The notes beneath the pieces were generated by a model. That model searched no databases. It saw nothing but the letters and a program-made list of their open reading frames with translations, and was not told the origin of the DNA. A DNA stretch of 41,535 nt from Caldilineales bacterium (lineage in GTDB: Bacteria > Chloroflexota > Anaerolineae > J102): positions 1-41,535 of the forward strand of contig JAGFJG010000068.1 in NCBI GenBank assembly GCA_024102915.1, in the 5' to 3' direction. The first letter of the stretch is position 1. Each line of letters begins with the position of its first letter. The position numbers and the translations under genes were made by a program. This document shows, one piece after another, positions 1 through 8,730 of this stretch.

Positions 1-761
1 TCGAGGGCTTCGGCGCTGGAATCGACGTTGAGGACATGGGCGGCGCCGGCAGCCAGGGCGTGCACGCCAAATCCGCCGGTATAACTGAACGCATTCAAGA
101 CTTCTTTCCCGGCGCAATAAGCCGCGAGAGCAAGCCTGTTCTCCGCCTGATCGAGATAGAACCCGGTTTTCTGACCTACATTCAAATCGACCACAAAACG
201 GGAGCGTCCTTCGCGAATGGTCAACGGCTGTTCAGGCAGGTCGCCCCAAATCCTGCCGGAGCGAAATGGCAGGTCCTCTTTGCGCCGCATGGGGTCATCT
301 CGTTCGGTGATGCTGACGGGCGAAAGCAATTCCTGCAAATGGGCGACCGTCATCTCCCGGCGGGCTTCGGCCCCGGCGGTGAGGAATTGCACTACCACAT
401 GGTCGCCATAGGCGTCGACGATCAGGCCGGGGAGACCGTCGCTTTCGGCGAAAACCAGGCGGCGCGCTTCGGCGTCGGGCAGGAGTTGGTTTCGTCTGGC
501 GATGCTGGCTTGCAGGCGAGCGCGCCAGAAATCGTCGTCAATCGCCGTGTCTTTTTCCCAACTGACGATGCGCGCCCGGATTTGCGAAGCCGGATTAAAC
601 TCCGCCGTAGCCAGCCATTCCCCGCCAGCCGCAACGATATCGACGATTTCCCCGGCGGCGGGCTGACCTCGCACAGCCTGAATCGCCCCGGCAAACACCC
701 AGGGATGCCGCTGGCGCACCGGCTTTTCCTTGCCTTTTCGCAAGATAATACTGGCTGTCAT
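1..761 (-). CDS. rlmI: RlmI-like 23S rRNA cytosine-C5 methyltransferase, 3' end cut off by window edge
   Basis: Class I SAM-dependent methyltransferase of the RlmI/YccW family, which methylates a cytosine of 23S rRNA (m5C1962 in E. coli). About 253 codons are inside the window; the C-terminal part, including the catalytic Cys motifs, lies beyond base 1. The N-terminus (ILRKGKEKPVRQRHPWVFAG) is the PUA-like RNA-binding start of the family. Family hallmarks follow: NVGQKTGFYLDQ near residue 205 and the SAM-binding motif I NAFSYTGGFGVHA near residue 225. The ATG at 759-761 overlaps the stop of the upstream 70-aa gene (ATGA), which with a GGGA-rich upstream stretch supports this start and translational coupling to tilS. 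The exact target base is inferred from family only. Confidence 0.88.
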   Translation of the reverse strand, partial: MTASIILRKGKEKPVRQRHPWVFAGAIQAVRGQPAAGEIVDIVAAGGEWLATAEFNPASQIRARIVSWEKDTAIDDDFWRARLQASIARRNQLLPDAEARRLVFAESDGLPGLIVDAYGDHVVVQFLTAGAEARREMTVAHLQELLSPVSITERDDPMRRKEDLPFRSGRIWGDLPEQPLTIREGRSRFVVDLNVGQKTGFYLDQAENRLALAAYCAGKEVLNAFSYTGGFGVHALAAGAAHVLNVDSSAEAL

Positions 762-970
762 TGTTCCCATCCCCACTCGTTGAGTTGAATCGTGCGGTTT
801 TCGGTGTCCGCTAGAATAGTAATTGTCATTGTCTTCCGATCATAGACGAAATCATGCCATTCATCCGAAATTCTGACCTGACCCCGCACGGTTTCATCAT
901 CGCGCGCGCCCATGCGCAGGGCATAGGGCTCGGGATGTTTGTCGCGCGCCCATAAGATTAGCGGCTTCAT
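758..970 (-). CDS. Conserved-looking small protein of unknown function (70 aa) between tilS and rlmI
   Basis: I do not recognise this protein. It is 70 residues, soluble-looking, acidic and aromatic (several Trp, ends NEWGWEQ), with no signal peptide, membrane segment or Cys motif. Its ATG overlaps the tilS stop (ATGA at 967-970) and its TGA overlaps the rlmI ATG (758-761), so it sits in a perfectly coupled three-gene unit. That double overlap is the main reason to call it real: a chance ORF would rarely fit both junctions. A role near RNA modification is only a guess from position. Confidence 0.7.
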   Translation of the reverse strand: MKPLILWARDKHPEPYALRMGARDDETVRGQVRISDEWHDFVYDRKTMTITILADTENRTIQLNEWGWEQ

Positions 971-2454
971 GAAACGCTCGCCTGTGGATCGGACTCGCGA
1001 CGCAATTCCAATTCCCAGGCAGCACGGGCATCATCGGCCACCTTCGCCTCTTCCGCCACGCGGTATCCAACCATCCACAGGATTCGGTCGAAGCCATCGA
1101 CAACGAGCGGCCACTGTGCGCGGGCAGAGCGGGGCAGCTTGTGATCGGTCATCAGGTCGGTGATAGGTTTGCTGCCGCCCAGACCCAGCGGTCGCATGCG
1201 ATCATCGGTCTGGCGTTGCCGAACAGTCAGGGGTAGTTCGACATCAATCGGCAGCCAGGCTCGATTCGGATCGGCGGTCTGTATCCAGGGTTGCTGGTCA
1301 CGCCACTCGACCCGGCGAGCGGCAAGTCGCCACCTTTTCCCCAAATCGATCTGTCCGGGAAGGGTCAGTTCCATTGTGGCATCAATCTGCGGATATGAAA
1401 TGTCAGCAGTCTCGTCGAGGCCAATGATCATCCAATCGTATGCAAACTCAGCGGACACTCCGGCAACGAGCGGATAAGGTCCACCGCTGGCGCGAGCCGG
1501 GTCCGCAGCCAGGATGTCGAGCAGGCGTTCGCTGTGTTCCCAACTGATGTTGCGATGGTTTGGCCGCAGTTGGGCGATGGCCCGGCGCGACAAGGCGCGT
1601 TGTTCGCCCCTGGCAAGCTGCCGGAACCCCGCCATCCGTATTCGCACCGAATTTTCCCCTGGCTCGACCAATTGTGCCCACCATTGCTCGCGAGCTGCGG
1701 CCAATGTGTCGTAATCGCCCTGCAGAGTGAGGGCTGTGTGGCCCAGAGTGCGGGTCAAGCGGGGATTGATCTCTTTGAGAAGGGGCAAGATTTCGTGCCG
1801 AAGGCGGTTGCGGAAAAAAGTCGTGTCCGTGTTGGAGGCATCCTGTCGCGTCTGCAAATCATTGTCGGCCAGATAACCCAAAATCTCGCGGCGATTCGTC
1901 TGCAACCAGGGCCGCACCAGCCAGATGCCCTCGAAAGCCGCCCGTTCAACGGTGACGGCGTCCAGCGACAACCCTGCCAGCGGCGTGCGTGGCAACATCC
2001 CGCGCAACCCTGCCAGACCGCTGCCCCGCAGCAAATGCATGATCACGGTTTCAGCCTGATCATCGGCGTTGTGGCCGACGGCGATATGGGTTGCGCCCAG
2101 GCTGACGGCCAGTTCCCCCAGAAAAGTGTAACGCGCCTGCCGCGCCGCCTCCTCCACCGAGACCCCCGGTTGCGCCGCCAGAACCGGAACGTCGGCCTGG
2201 CCCGAAGTGAATGGCAAATCCCACGCTTTCGCCATACCGGCGACAAAATCCGCCTCCTCGCCAGCCTCCGGCCGCAAGCCATGATTCAGATAGGCCAGAT
2301 GCAATTGCCAGCCGAATTCGTCAGACAACCGCCAGAGCGCATGCGCCAGCGCCAGCGAATCCGGTCCGCCGCTGACGCCCACGACAACGGCACAACCTTC
2401 AGGCAGCAGACTGTGCCGTTGTACGAATTGTCGTAGGTTAGAGAGAATGCTCAA
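967..2454 (-). CDS. tilS: tRNA(Ile)-lysidine synthase TilS
   Basis: ATP-dependent ligase that converts C34 of the CAU-anticodon tRNA-Ile to lysidine so that it reads AUA. The N-terminal PP-loop SGGPDS begins about 26 residues from the chosen start, followed by the family's LNHGLRPEA and HNADDQAET segments, a TilS middle domain, and a C-terminal TilS_C domain (RMRPLGLGGSKPITDLM, then FDRILWMVGYRV). The open frame continues upstream to 2562 with GTG codons at 2562 and 2505, but I prefer the TTG at 2454: it gives the usual distance to the PP-loop and 495 aa, and it avoids the promoter of the divergent gene. No strong Shine-Dalgarno supports any of these starts, so the start is uncertain. First gene of the tilS/70-aa/rlmI unit. 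Confidence 0.9.
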   Translation of the reverse strand: MSILSNLRQFVQRHSLLPEGCAVVVGVSGGPDSLALAHALWRLSDEFGWQLHLAYLNHGLRPEAGEEADFVAGMAKAWDLPFTSGQADVPVLAAQPGVSVEEAARQARYTFLGELAVSLGATHIAVGHNADDQAETVIMHLLRGSGLAGLRGMLPRTPLAGLSLDAVTVERAAFEGIWLVRPWLQTNRREILGYLADNDLQTRQDASNTDTTFFRNRLRHEILPLLKEINPRLTRTLGHTALTLQGDYDTLAAAREQWWAQLVEPGENSVRIRMAGFRQLARGEQRALSRRAIAQLRPNHRNISWEHSERLLDILAADPARASGGPYPLVAGVSAEFAYDWMIIGLDETADISYPQIDATMELTLPGQIDLGKRWRLAARRVEWRDQQPWIQTADPNRAWLPIDVELPLTVRQRQTDDRMRPLGLGGSKPITDLMTDHKLPRSARAQWPLVVDGFDRILWMVGYRVAEEAKVADDARAAWELELRRESDPQASVS

Positions 2455-2543
2455 TAGCGTCTTGGCGATGAAGTACTTGCAATGTGCAAGGGACTGATAA
2501 ATCACCCGCAGATTTCGCAGATGACTCAAGGAGGTCCGCGCAG

Positions 2544-2572
2544 TTGTGGGATTGCCAAACACTCGTTAGAAT
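2544..2572 (+). promoter_or_regulatory. Sigma-70-like promoter for the GT-C membrane protein
   Basis: TTGTGG (2544-2549), a 17-base spacer and TAGAAT (2567-2572). The predicted transcription start, near 2579, lies downstream of the longest in-frame start (2482) and upstream of the ATG at 2620, so it favours 2620 as the real start. Very similar in form to the glnS promoter (TTGTGG-17-TACAAT). Confidence 0.55.
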
Positions 2573-2619
2573 CACATGCGTTTGTGTTGGTCCAACGCAA
2601 CTGCGAAGCAACGCCAAGT

Positions 2620-5600
2620 ATGCCATCGATTTCTAGAGGGTCGCAACTCGATTCGGCGCTCTCCCAACTCCCCCAACCACTATGGCGATTGGCCCTGCCA
2701 GTTTTGGTTTATGCGCTGAGCCTGATCGTATATGTCTTGGCGGGCGATGGGGCGATGGGGCGATTGTTGTGGCTGGCTGGCATGGCGCTGGCGGCCTGGG
2801 CGTATTTCGACCGCAGCGTTCGGCCCTCTTTGAGCAAGGCCGATGGTTGGGACGTGATCATATTGGCCGGGATTCTTTTGGTCGCCTTCGTCACGCGCTT
2901 CTGGCGACTGGGTGAGCTGCCCGATTTCGTGCACGGCGATGTGGCTTCGCAAGGCTTGCAGGCGATAGATATCCTGCAAGGTGGAGGCGAAAATTGGTTC
3001 GGAGTTGGCTGGGCCGAAATCCCTATGTTGGATTATTTGTTAATGGCAGGGACCATGCAACTGTTTGGTTCCGACCTTTTTGGACTGTCGATGACCGCGG
3101 TCTGGCAGGGGCTATTCACCGTGGCAGGCACATATTTGTTGGGCCGGGAAATGTTCAATCGCCGGGTGGGGTTGCTGGCAGCAGCCATCCTCACCATCAG
3201 CTACACGCACATTCACTACAGCCGCGTGGTCATCACGGGCGCACCCTTGGTGTTCGTCGTATTCACGCTTTATTTTCTGTTTCGGGGGTTGCGTCTGCGA
3301 CAGAGTTTTTGGGCTGTTCTTGGGGGCATGAACTTAGCTTTTTCCATCATGGTGTATTCGGCGGGCCGGGTGATCGGCATCATCCTCATCGCCCTTTTCG
3401 TGCTGCGGCTAATGCAAAACCGCCGTCAGATTTGGCAGGAGCTAGGAACCTGGTTCGCGTTTGGGGTGGGGGCGCTGGCTGGATTCGGTCCTACGCTCAT
3501 CCTTGTATTCCAGAACCTCGACACGTTCGTCGGGCGCGCCAATACAGTGACGCTGGCGAACCCGGAAGTCGTCAAACATCTCATGAGCAAGTACGGGGTC
3601 GATAGCGCTGTGCAAGTATGGTTGGAAAACGCCAAACGCACCTTTCTCACCTTCACACAATATGGCGATACCAGCGGGCATTTCACCTTTCCCGGCCCGA
3701 TTGTCGATACTCTCACCGCCGTGCTGATGGTGGCTGGATTTTTCATCAGCCTGTTTCGACTGCTCATCCCGACATATTTTACGCTGATCATCTGGTTCCT
3801 GGCCGCACTTTTCCTGGGAGGCGTTATCACCAACGACCCGCCATTCTGGTCGCACATTGCCATCGTTTTGCCGTGCACAGCTCTTTTCGCTGCCATCGCC
3901 CTGGACGAAGTCGCAAGTTTTGCGCAATCCCGCGTGCCCATGAAACAGGGTAAACGGGTCAACCAAGCGATCATCGCTACCCTGGCTCTGCTCTTGCTTG
4001 TCACAGGCGTGCGCAACTGGCAGGCGTACCGGGGGCACGTCGAGGACAATGCCGACCCCGTCATCAAAATCGCTCGCTATGTCGCCGCCCTGCCGTCCGA
4101 CACCGCAGTTATTGTCGATAACGAAGCCCTCGATTTGCAGCGCCGCGAGGTCGAGTTCTTCGCCCAAAATCTCGCCATTTCCGGCGCGAATGTGGAAAGC
4201 ATTCGGGGAAGCCTGGCGACGGAGATCACGGTCCCCACAGACTTTGTGCTCGCCGCCGATCACGCCGATCTGCTTGCGGAACTGCAAGAGCGCTTCCCTG
4301 CTGGCGTAACAAAAAAAATTCAGAGCAAGCGCGCTTTGTTCGCCCACGCATTCGAGCTTCGGCCAGACGCCTATACTCCGCCGCCCGACCGTTATGCGCC
4401 CGCCCAATCCCTCCGCCTGCGGTCGATAGCCGGCTGGCTGGTTGGATTAATCGCACTTGCCCTGTTGTTCGCAGCCGGTATATGGATTGTCCGCCGCCAT
4501 CCTCATACTTTGCCATCGCCCAGCATTGAAGTCGGCGCTGTTTCCGGCGCTGAGCCAGGGCAGCCTGCGCCATCGCCCAGCGAACGCGTCACTCCCGCCG
4601 TCCCGGCGCAAGCCCCAGCCGCCCCCGAATTGTTCGACCGCTCGCGTCTGCTCATTGCCCTGGGAGGCGCACTCGTCGCCCTATTGTTGGCCTATCTGGC
4701 GCAATCGCTCTTCGACGCCGATCAACTGAATGCGTTGACCCGGTCTCTGACCAACCTGCTCTCCATGGAATGGACCGAGCGCAGCCGCCTCAATCTGGGC
4801 GCTGTGCTCTATTTGTTGAGCATGATCACCTTCGCCGCCACAGCCTTGCCCCTGCCGACCTGGGAGCCGTCCCTCGCCCGGCTGAAGACCAAGGCCGCGC
4901 CCGTGATCAAACCCTACACCGCCAGCCCCAACCGCCCCGACGCCCGCACCATCCGTCATGACCGCCTGCCCAGACCAGCGCTGGCAGCCCCGCAGTCGCT
5001 GGCAGAACCGGCCGCCATCGATTCCGTGCGTTGGGTGATATTGCTCATCGCCCTCGTCCCCTATTTCCTGGCGATGATTCTCTTTGCCGCCCAGGGTGAA
5101 ACTGCCCTTGTCCGTTGGCTGTGGGCGGCGTCGCTGGCGATTCTTTTTGGCGGGCTGGCCGTTTGGCCGTGGCTGCGTCATCAGCGAGGCATCAATGCCA
5201 GCTTATCACCCCCGTTCGACCGCCGTGCCTGGCTTGTGCTCGGCGTCATTCTGGCAGCCGGATTTTTACTTCGCTATGTCAATTTAGCGGGAATCCCCAG
5301 CGATTTTCATGGCGATATGGCTTCGCAAGGGCTACAGGCGCGCGAGATACTCGAGGGCAAGAATCCGTTTCTCTTCCGCGAGGGCTGGGCGAACATCCCC
5401 ATGATGGCCTTCGTTCCCGCCAGCCTCTCCTTGCGCATTTTCGGCAACAACCTTTTCGGCCTGAACATGACCTCGGTGATCGGCGGCCTGCTCAGCATCC
5501 TCGCCCTTTATCTGCTGGCCTGGCGGCTGTTCGACAGCCATCGCATCGCCGCCCTGGCCGCGGCAATCCTCGCCATCAATACGCCGCACATCCATTTTTC

Positions 5601-7284
5601 GCGCATCGCCGCGTACATGGACCCCTGGCCGTTCTTGCTTTTGGGCGCATTTCTTTTGGTGGATGGGTTACGCGCCCGGCGCTCAGCTTCACTGACGGCG
5701 GCAGGCGTCCTGGTGGGCCTGGGCATGCAAATGTACTATTCCGGCCGAGTTAGCGCCATCTTCCTGACCATCGCTTTTATCTATCTGCTTTTGTTTCACC
5801 GCCGGCTGATCACCGACAATTGGGCCGGGATTGCGCTCTTCGTGGTTGCCGGCATCATGACCTTTGGCCCCAGCCTGATTTATTTCGCCGGGAATTTCGA
5901 GGCCTTCGCCGAACGCAGCCGCGCCGTTTTCCTGTTTCATCCGCCGGTGATGGAACATCTTTCTGGCAAATATGGGGTCAGCACCAAAACCGCCGTCATC
6001 CTGGAGCAGACTCGGCGCTCGACTCTGATGTTCAACCAATCCATCGATAGCAGTACGCAATTCGGCTATCCGCACCCGATGTTCAGTTCCATTTTGTCAC
6101 CGCTGGTGGCGCTCGGCTTTGGCTATGGGTTGCGCTGGTGGCGACGCCCCCACATCGCCATCACGATGATCTGGCTGTTTTCCATCTTTCTCTTTGGCAG
6201 CGTGCTCACCGGCGACGCCCCATTCTGGCCCCGGCTGATCGGCATCCTCCCCGCCGCCGCCCTGTTGGCCGCAATCGTCATCGACCGGTTCTGGGAAAAC
6301 GTTCGCCAACTCAGCCCCTCCCAACGTGCCGCCGATATCCTGATGCTGGCCATTGCGGGTTTGCTCCTGGTTTATGTCGGCTGGCAAAACTGGAGCGAAT
6401 ACGCCCGTACCGTTGAGAATAATGCCCGACCGCAGGCGCGCATCGGTCGCTATCTGGCCAGCCTGCCGGAGCAAATCGCTGCGTGCAGCCTGAGCGATCC
6501 CTATCAAATCATGATACGCGAGACGCTATTCCTGGCCCAACCGCGCCAGTTCGTCGATCTGCCGCCGGATGCCACAGACGAGCTTCTGACGACCTGCCCT
6601 GGCCCTGATTTTGTATGGGTGCTTGGCCCCAATTCAGGGAATCGCATCACCGATCTACAACGCATCTGGCCGCAGGGCGTTGTTGAAGAGCATTATGATC
6701 AGAACGGAGCGCTGGCATTCATCACCTATCTGGTGAACGATGCCGAAATCGTTGCGCCGCCCCAACCTCAGGCATCCCCCACACCCGCGTCTGGAGCGCA
6801 GCCCGCAACCTCACCCGCTCCATCCGGTGTCGCCCCATTCATGCCCGATGGCAGCCCATTCGCACCACAGGCGGAATTCTTCGGCACTACAGCCAGCACA
6901 GTATACGAAATCGACGCCGGCCGGGTTCGCGTCGAGGGCGGTCGCATCAAGCTGCTGGTGGGGCCAGTGCCTGGTTATGATGCCGTGTTCGATTATGTCG
7001 AGTTGCGTGACAAAAGCGGGGCTTCGTACCGATTCGAAGCCGAATCGACCGAGAATACATCGGGTGACGAATTCGCCGAAAACAGCGGCCTGGACGGCCA
7101 TTGGTGGCAGCAAAATTATGATCGGTTCAGCGCCGGGCAAGGGTTGGTGACGCAAAAAGGGGAATCCGTGCCTGTGCTGACGACCGAAATTATCGTTGCA
7201 GATGGCGAATACGATGTCGTGATCGGCTCATTCACCGGCGATCCGAATAACGGCATTTTCGCCCTCGCCATCCGCTGGGAATGA
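2620..7284 (+). CDS. Giant tandem-duplicated GT-C (GT39/PMT-like) membrane glycosyltransferase with C-terminal beta domain
   Basis: Integral membrane protein of 1554 aa from the ATG at 2620 (an open frame exists from 2482, but the promoter at 2544-2572 argues against it). It holds two homologous halves with the fold of polyprenyl-phosphate-sugar-dependent GT-C enzymes (ArnT/PMT type). Copy 1 has the loop motif HGDVASQGLQA near residue 105, and copy 2 has HGDMASQGLQA near residue 897. Each is followed by IPM, many membrane helices, a KYGV segment, and a late D(P/A)PFW segment. The copies are joined by a Pro/Ser/Ala-rich linker and extra helices (about residues 625-800). After copy 2, a P/A-rich linker (about 1385-1410) leads to a roughly 150-residue hydrophilic domain that could bind sugar. 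The Asp of HGD is the likely catalytic-loop acid, by analogy. Substrate and acceptor unknown; protein or envelope glycosylation is inferred. Confidence 0.85.
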   Translation: MPSISRGSQLDSALSQLPQPLWRLALPVLVYALSLIVYVLAGDGAMGRLLWLAGMALAAWAYFDRSVRPSLSKADGWDVIILAGILLVAFVTRFWRLGELPDFVHGDVASQGLQAIDILQGGGENWFGVGWAEIPMLDYLLMAGTMQLFGSDLFGLSMTAVWQGLFTVAGTYLLGREMFNRRVGLLAAAILTISYTHIHYSRVVITGAPLVFVVFTLYFLFRGLRLRQSFWAVLGGMNLAFSIMVYSAGRVIGIILIALFVLRLMQNRRQIWQELGTWFAFGVGALAGFGPTLILVFQNLDTFVGRANTVTLANPEVVKHLMSKYGVDSAVQVWLENAKRTFLTFTQYGDTSGHFTFPGPIVDTLTAVLMVAGFFISLFRLLIPTYFTLIIWFLAALFLGGVITNDPPFWSHIAIVLPCTALFAAIALDEVASFAQSRVPMKQGKRVNQAIIATLALLLLVTGVRNWQAYRGHVEDNADPVIKIARYVAALPSDTAVIVDNEALDLQRREVEFFAQNLAISGANVESIRGSLATEITVPTDFVLAADHADLLAELQERFPAGVTKKIQSKRALFAHAFELRPDAYTPPPDRYAPAQSLRLRSIAGWLVGLIALALLFAAGIWIVRRHPHTLPSPSIEVGAVSGAEPGQPAPSPSERVTPAVPAQAPAAPELFDRSRLLIALGGALVALLLAYLAQSLFDADQLNALTRSLTNLLSMEWTERSRLNLGAVLYLLSMITFAATALPLPTWEPSLARLKTKAAPVIKPYTASPNRPDARTIRHDRLPRPALAAPQSLAEPAAIDSVRWVILLIALVPYFLAMILFAAQGETALVRWLWAASLAILFGGLAVWPWLRHQRGINASLSPPFDRRAWLVLGVILAAGFLLRYVNLAGIPSDFHGDMASQGLQAREILEGKNPFLFREGWANIPMMAFVPASLSLRIFGNNLFGLNMTSVIGGLLSILALYLLAWRLFDSHRIAALAAAILAINTPHIHFSRIAAYMDPWPFLLLGAFLLVDGLRARRSASLTAAGVLVGLGMQMYYSGRVSAIFLTIAFIYLLLFHRRLITDNWAGIALFVVAGIMTFGPSLIYFAGNFEAFAERSRAVFLFHPPVMEHLSGKYGVSTKTAVILEQTRRSTLMFNQSIDSSTQFGYPHPMFSSILSPLVALGFGYGLRWWRRPHIAITMIWLFSIFLFGSVLTGDAPFWPRLIGILPAAALLAAIVIDRFWENVRQLSPSQRAADILMLAIAGLLLVYVGWQNWSEYARTVENNARPQARIGRYLASLPEQIAACSLSDPYQIMIRETLFLAQPRQFVDLPPDATDELLTTCPGPDFVWVLGPNSGNRITDLQRIWPQGVVEEHYDQNGALAFITYLVNDAEIVAPPQPQASPTPASGAQPATSPAPSGVAPFMPDGSPFAPQAEFFGTTASTVYEIDAGRVRVEGGRIKLLVGPVPGYDAVFDYVELRDKSGASYRFEAESTENTSGDEFAENSGLDGHWWQQNYDRFSAGQGLVTQKGESVPVLTTEIIVADGEYDVVIGSFTGDPNNGIFALAIRWE

Positions 7285-7334
7285 CGGGGCGATGAGCGAT
7301 GGTTGGGACAGCAGCAACAAAAGGACGTGCGCCT

Positions 7335-7365
7335 TTGCCGATACGGGCAGCCGCTATGATATAAT
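7335..7365 (+). promoter_or_regulatory. Probable mreB promoter
   Basis: TTGCCG at 7335-7340 and a TATAAT at 7360-7365 separated by 19 bases; the overlapping TATGAT at 7355-7360 is an alternative -10. The A/T-rich -10 block stands out from its surroundings and lies about 60 bases before the mreB start, after the end of the large GT-C gene. Confidence 0.45.
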
Positions 7366-7426
7366 AATCGGCTGTGTGCATAAAGCAACCGATCAAGCTT
7401 GTGCATCCCCATAGGAGATTATCTGA

Positions 7427-8488
7427 GTGATTAACCCGCTTGACTGGCTCTTCGGCCTGTTTTCCCTTGATATCGGTATCGATTTAGGTACCGCAAATAC
7501 TTTGGTCAATGTCCGCAGCCGCGGCGTTGTGATTAACGAACCCTCTGTCGTCGCCATCGAACAAAAAACCGCCAAGGTGCTGGCGATAGGCAGCGAAGCG
7601 AAAGAAATGGTAGGCCGAACGCCTGCCAATATCGTGGCGATCCGCCCTCTGCGCGATGGTGTCATTTCCGATTTTGACGTCACCGAGAAGATGCTGGAGT
7701 ACTTTATCAGCAAAGTTCATGATAAGGTCTTCATGGTCATCCCCCGGCCGCGCGTGGTGGTGGGCCTGCCCTCCGGCGTGACTGAAGTGGAGAAGCGCGC
7801 AGTCTATGATGCGACGCTGAATGCGGGCGCACGCGAAGCCTTCCTGATCGAAGAACCGATGGCGGCAGCGATTGGGGCCGGCCTGGAAGTGACCGGGGCA
7901 AAGGGCAGCATGATCGTGGACATCGGCGGCGGCACCACCGAAGTCGCCGTGATTTCTCTCGGCGGCATCGTGGTCGCTCGCTCGGTGCGCGTGGCAGGCG
8001 ATGAGATGGACGAGGACATCATCAACTATGCCCGCCAGAAATATAATCTGCTGATCGGGGAACGCATGGCCGAGCAGGCGAAAATCGCTGCCGGTTCAGC
8101 CTATCCGTTGGAAGAAGAATTGCTTTTCCCGTTGCGCGGGCGCAATCTGATTTCGGGGCTGCCGGAAGAGGTCGAGGTCAGTTCGGTCGAGGTTCGTGAG
8201 GCGCTGGGGAATTCGGTGAACATCATCGTCGATACGGTCAAGAGCGCCATCGATGACACGCCGCCGGAATTGATCGCCGATCTGATGCAGGACGGCATCG
8301 CACTGGCTGGCGGCGGCGCACTGCTGCGCGGGCTGGCAAAGCGCCTGACCGACGAAACACGCATGAAGGTCTATGTCGCCGATGACCCCATGACCTGCGT
8401 GGCAAAAGGCGCTGAGCAGGTGCTCGAAAACCTTGATGTTCTGCGCAAGGTGCTGGCGAGCATGGATCGGGGCAGTACGCTGCACTAG
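7427..8488 (+). CDS. mreB: Rod shape-determining protein MreB
   Basis: Bacterial actin homologue that polymerises under the membrane and positions the lateral cell-wall machinery. At 353 aa it is slightly longer than typical MreB. The actin-fold phosphate loops are visible: DIGIDLGTANTLV near residue 15 and DIGGGTTEVAVISLGG near residue 165, plus a late ALAGGGALLRGL nucleotide-binding segment. The GTG start at 7427 is supported by AGGAG at 7413-7417 with 9-base spacing. It heads the mreB-mreC-mreD-mrdA-rodA locus; a terminator-like hairpin and a new promoter lie between it and mreC, so mreB may be expressed partly on its own. Confidence 0.97.
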   Translation: MINPLDWLFGLFSLDIGIDLGTANTLVNVRSRGVVINEPSVVAIEQKTAKVLAIGSEAKEMVGRTPANIVAIRPLRDGVISDFDVTEKMLEYFISKVHDKVFMVIPRPRVVVGLPSGVTEVEKRAVYDATLNAGAREAFLIEEPMAAAIGAGLEVTGAKGSMIVDIGGGTTEVAVISLGGIVVARSVRVAGDEMDEDIINYARQKYNLLIGERMAEQAKIAAGSAYPLEEELLFPLRGRNLISGLPEEVEVSSVEVREALGNSVNIIVDTVKSAIDDTPPELIADLMQDGIALAGGGALLRGLAKRLTDETRMKVYVADDPMTCVAKGAEQVLENLDVLRKVLASMDRGSTLH

Positions 8489-8543
8489 GCGGCTTGGGCG
8501 CACCGCTCGTCGATGGCAGCGCCCGATCGGACTTCTGTTTGTC

Positions 8544-8567
8544 AGCCGCCGTTGAACTGCGGTTTTT
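8544..8567 (+). terminator. Possible intrinsic terminator after mreB
   Basis: AGCCGC (8544-8549) pairs with GCGGTT (8559-8564), with one internal mismatch and two further inner pairs around a TGA loop. The run TTTTT spans 8563-8567. The stem is short, so termination may be partial. Confidence 0.42.
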
Positions 8568-8574
8568 GCGATGC

Positions 8575-8603
8575 TTGCATCTCAGCCAAAAGGCGGCTAT
8601 GCT
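8575..8603 (+). promoter_or_regulatory. Possible promoter for mreCD-mrdA-rodA
   Basis: TTGCAT (8575-8580), an exact 17-base spacer and TATGCT (8598-8603), placed just after the terminator-like hairpin. It would give a leader of about 120 bases to mreC. Confidence 0.45.
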
Positions 8604-8648
8604 CGTGTCGTAAATCTGTCTCATTGCACCCTAAACAGGTCAATGGTT

Positions 8649-8715
8649 GAAGATTTATGATCAAAGACCGATCTGCGTTTGCGATCTGCGGATCAATCTT
8701 TAATCGTCAATCTTC
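8649..8715. repeat. Imperfect 25-bp inverted repeat in the mreC leader
   Basis: Arms 8649-8673 and 8691-8715 match at about 20 of 25 positions as reverse complements. The loop carries part of a 9-base direct repeat, CGATCTGCG, at 8669-8677 and 8682-8690. The palindrome ends 15 bases before the mreC ATG, so it could fold in the mRNA leader or be a remnant of a mobile palindromic repeat. Confidence 0.5.
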
Positions 8716-8730
8716 GGTCACACTTTCTAC

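Noticed and set aside
36..788. Long plus-strand open frame (250 aa) opposite rlmI
   Set aside because: Its translation lacks family features, and the minus strand encodes clear RlmI motifs over the same bases.
1534..2436. 300-aa plus-strand open frame opposite tilS
   Set aside because: It is antisense to the PP-loop and TilS_C motifs of tilS and is rich in Gln/Arg, as expected for a shadow frame.
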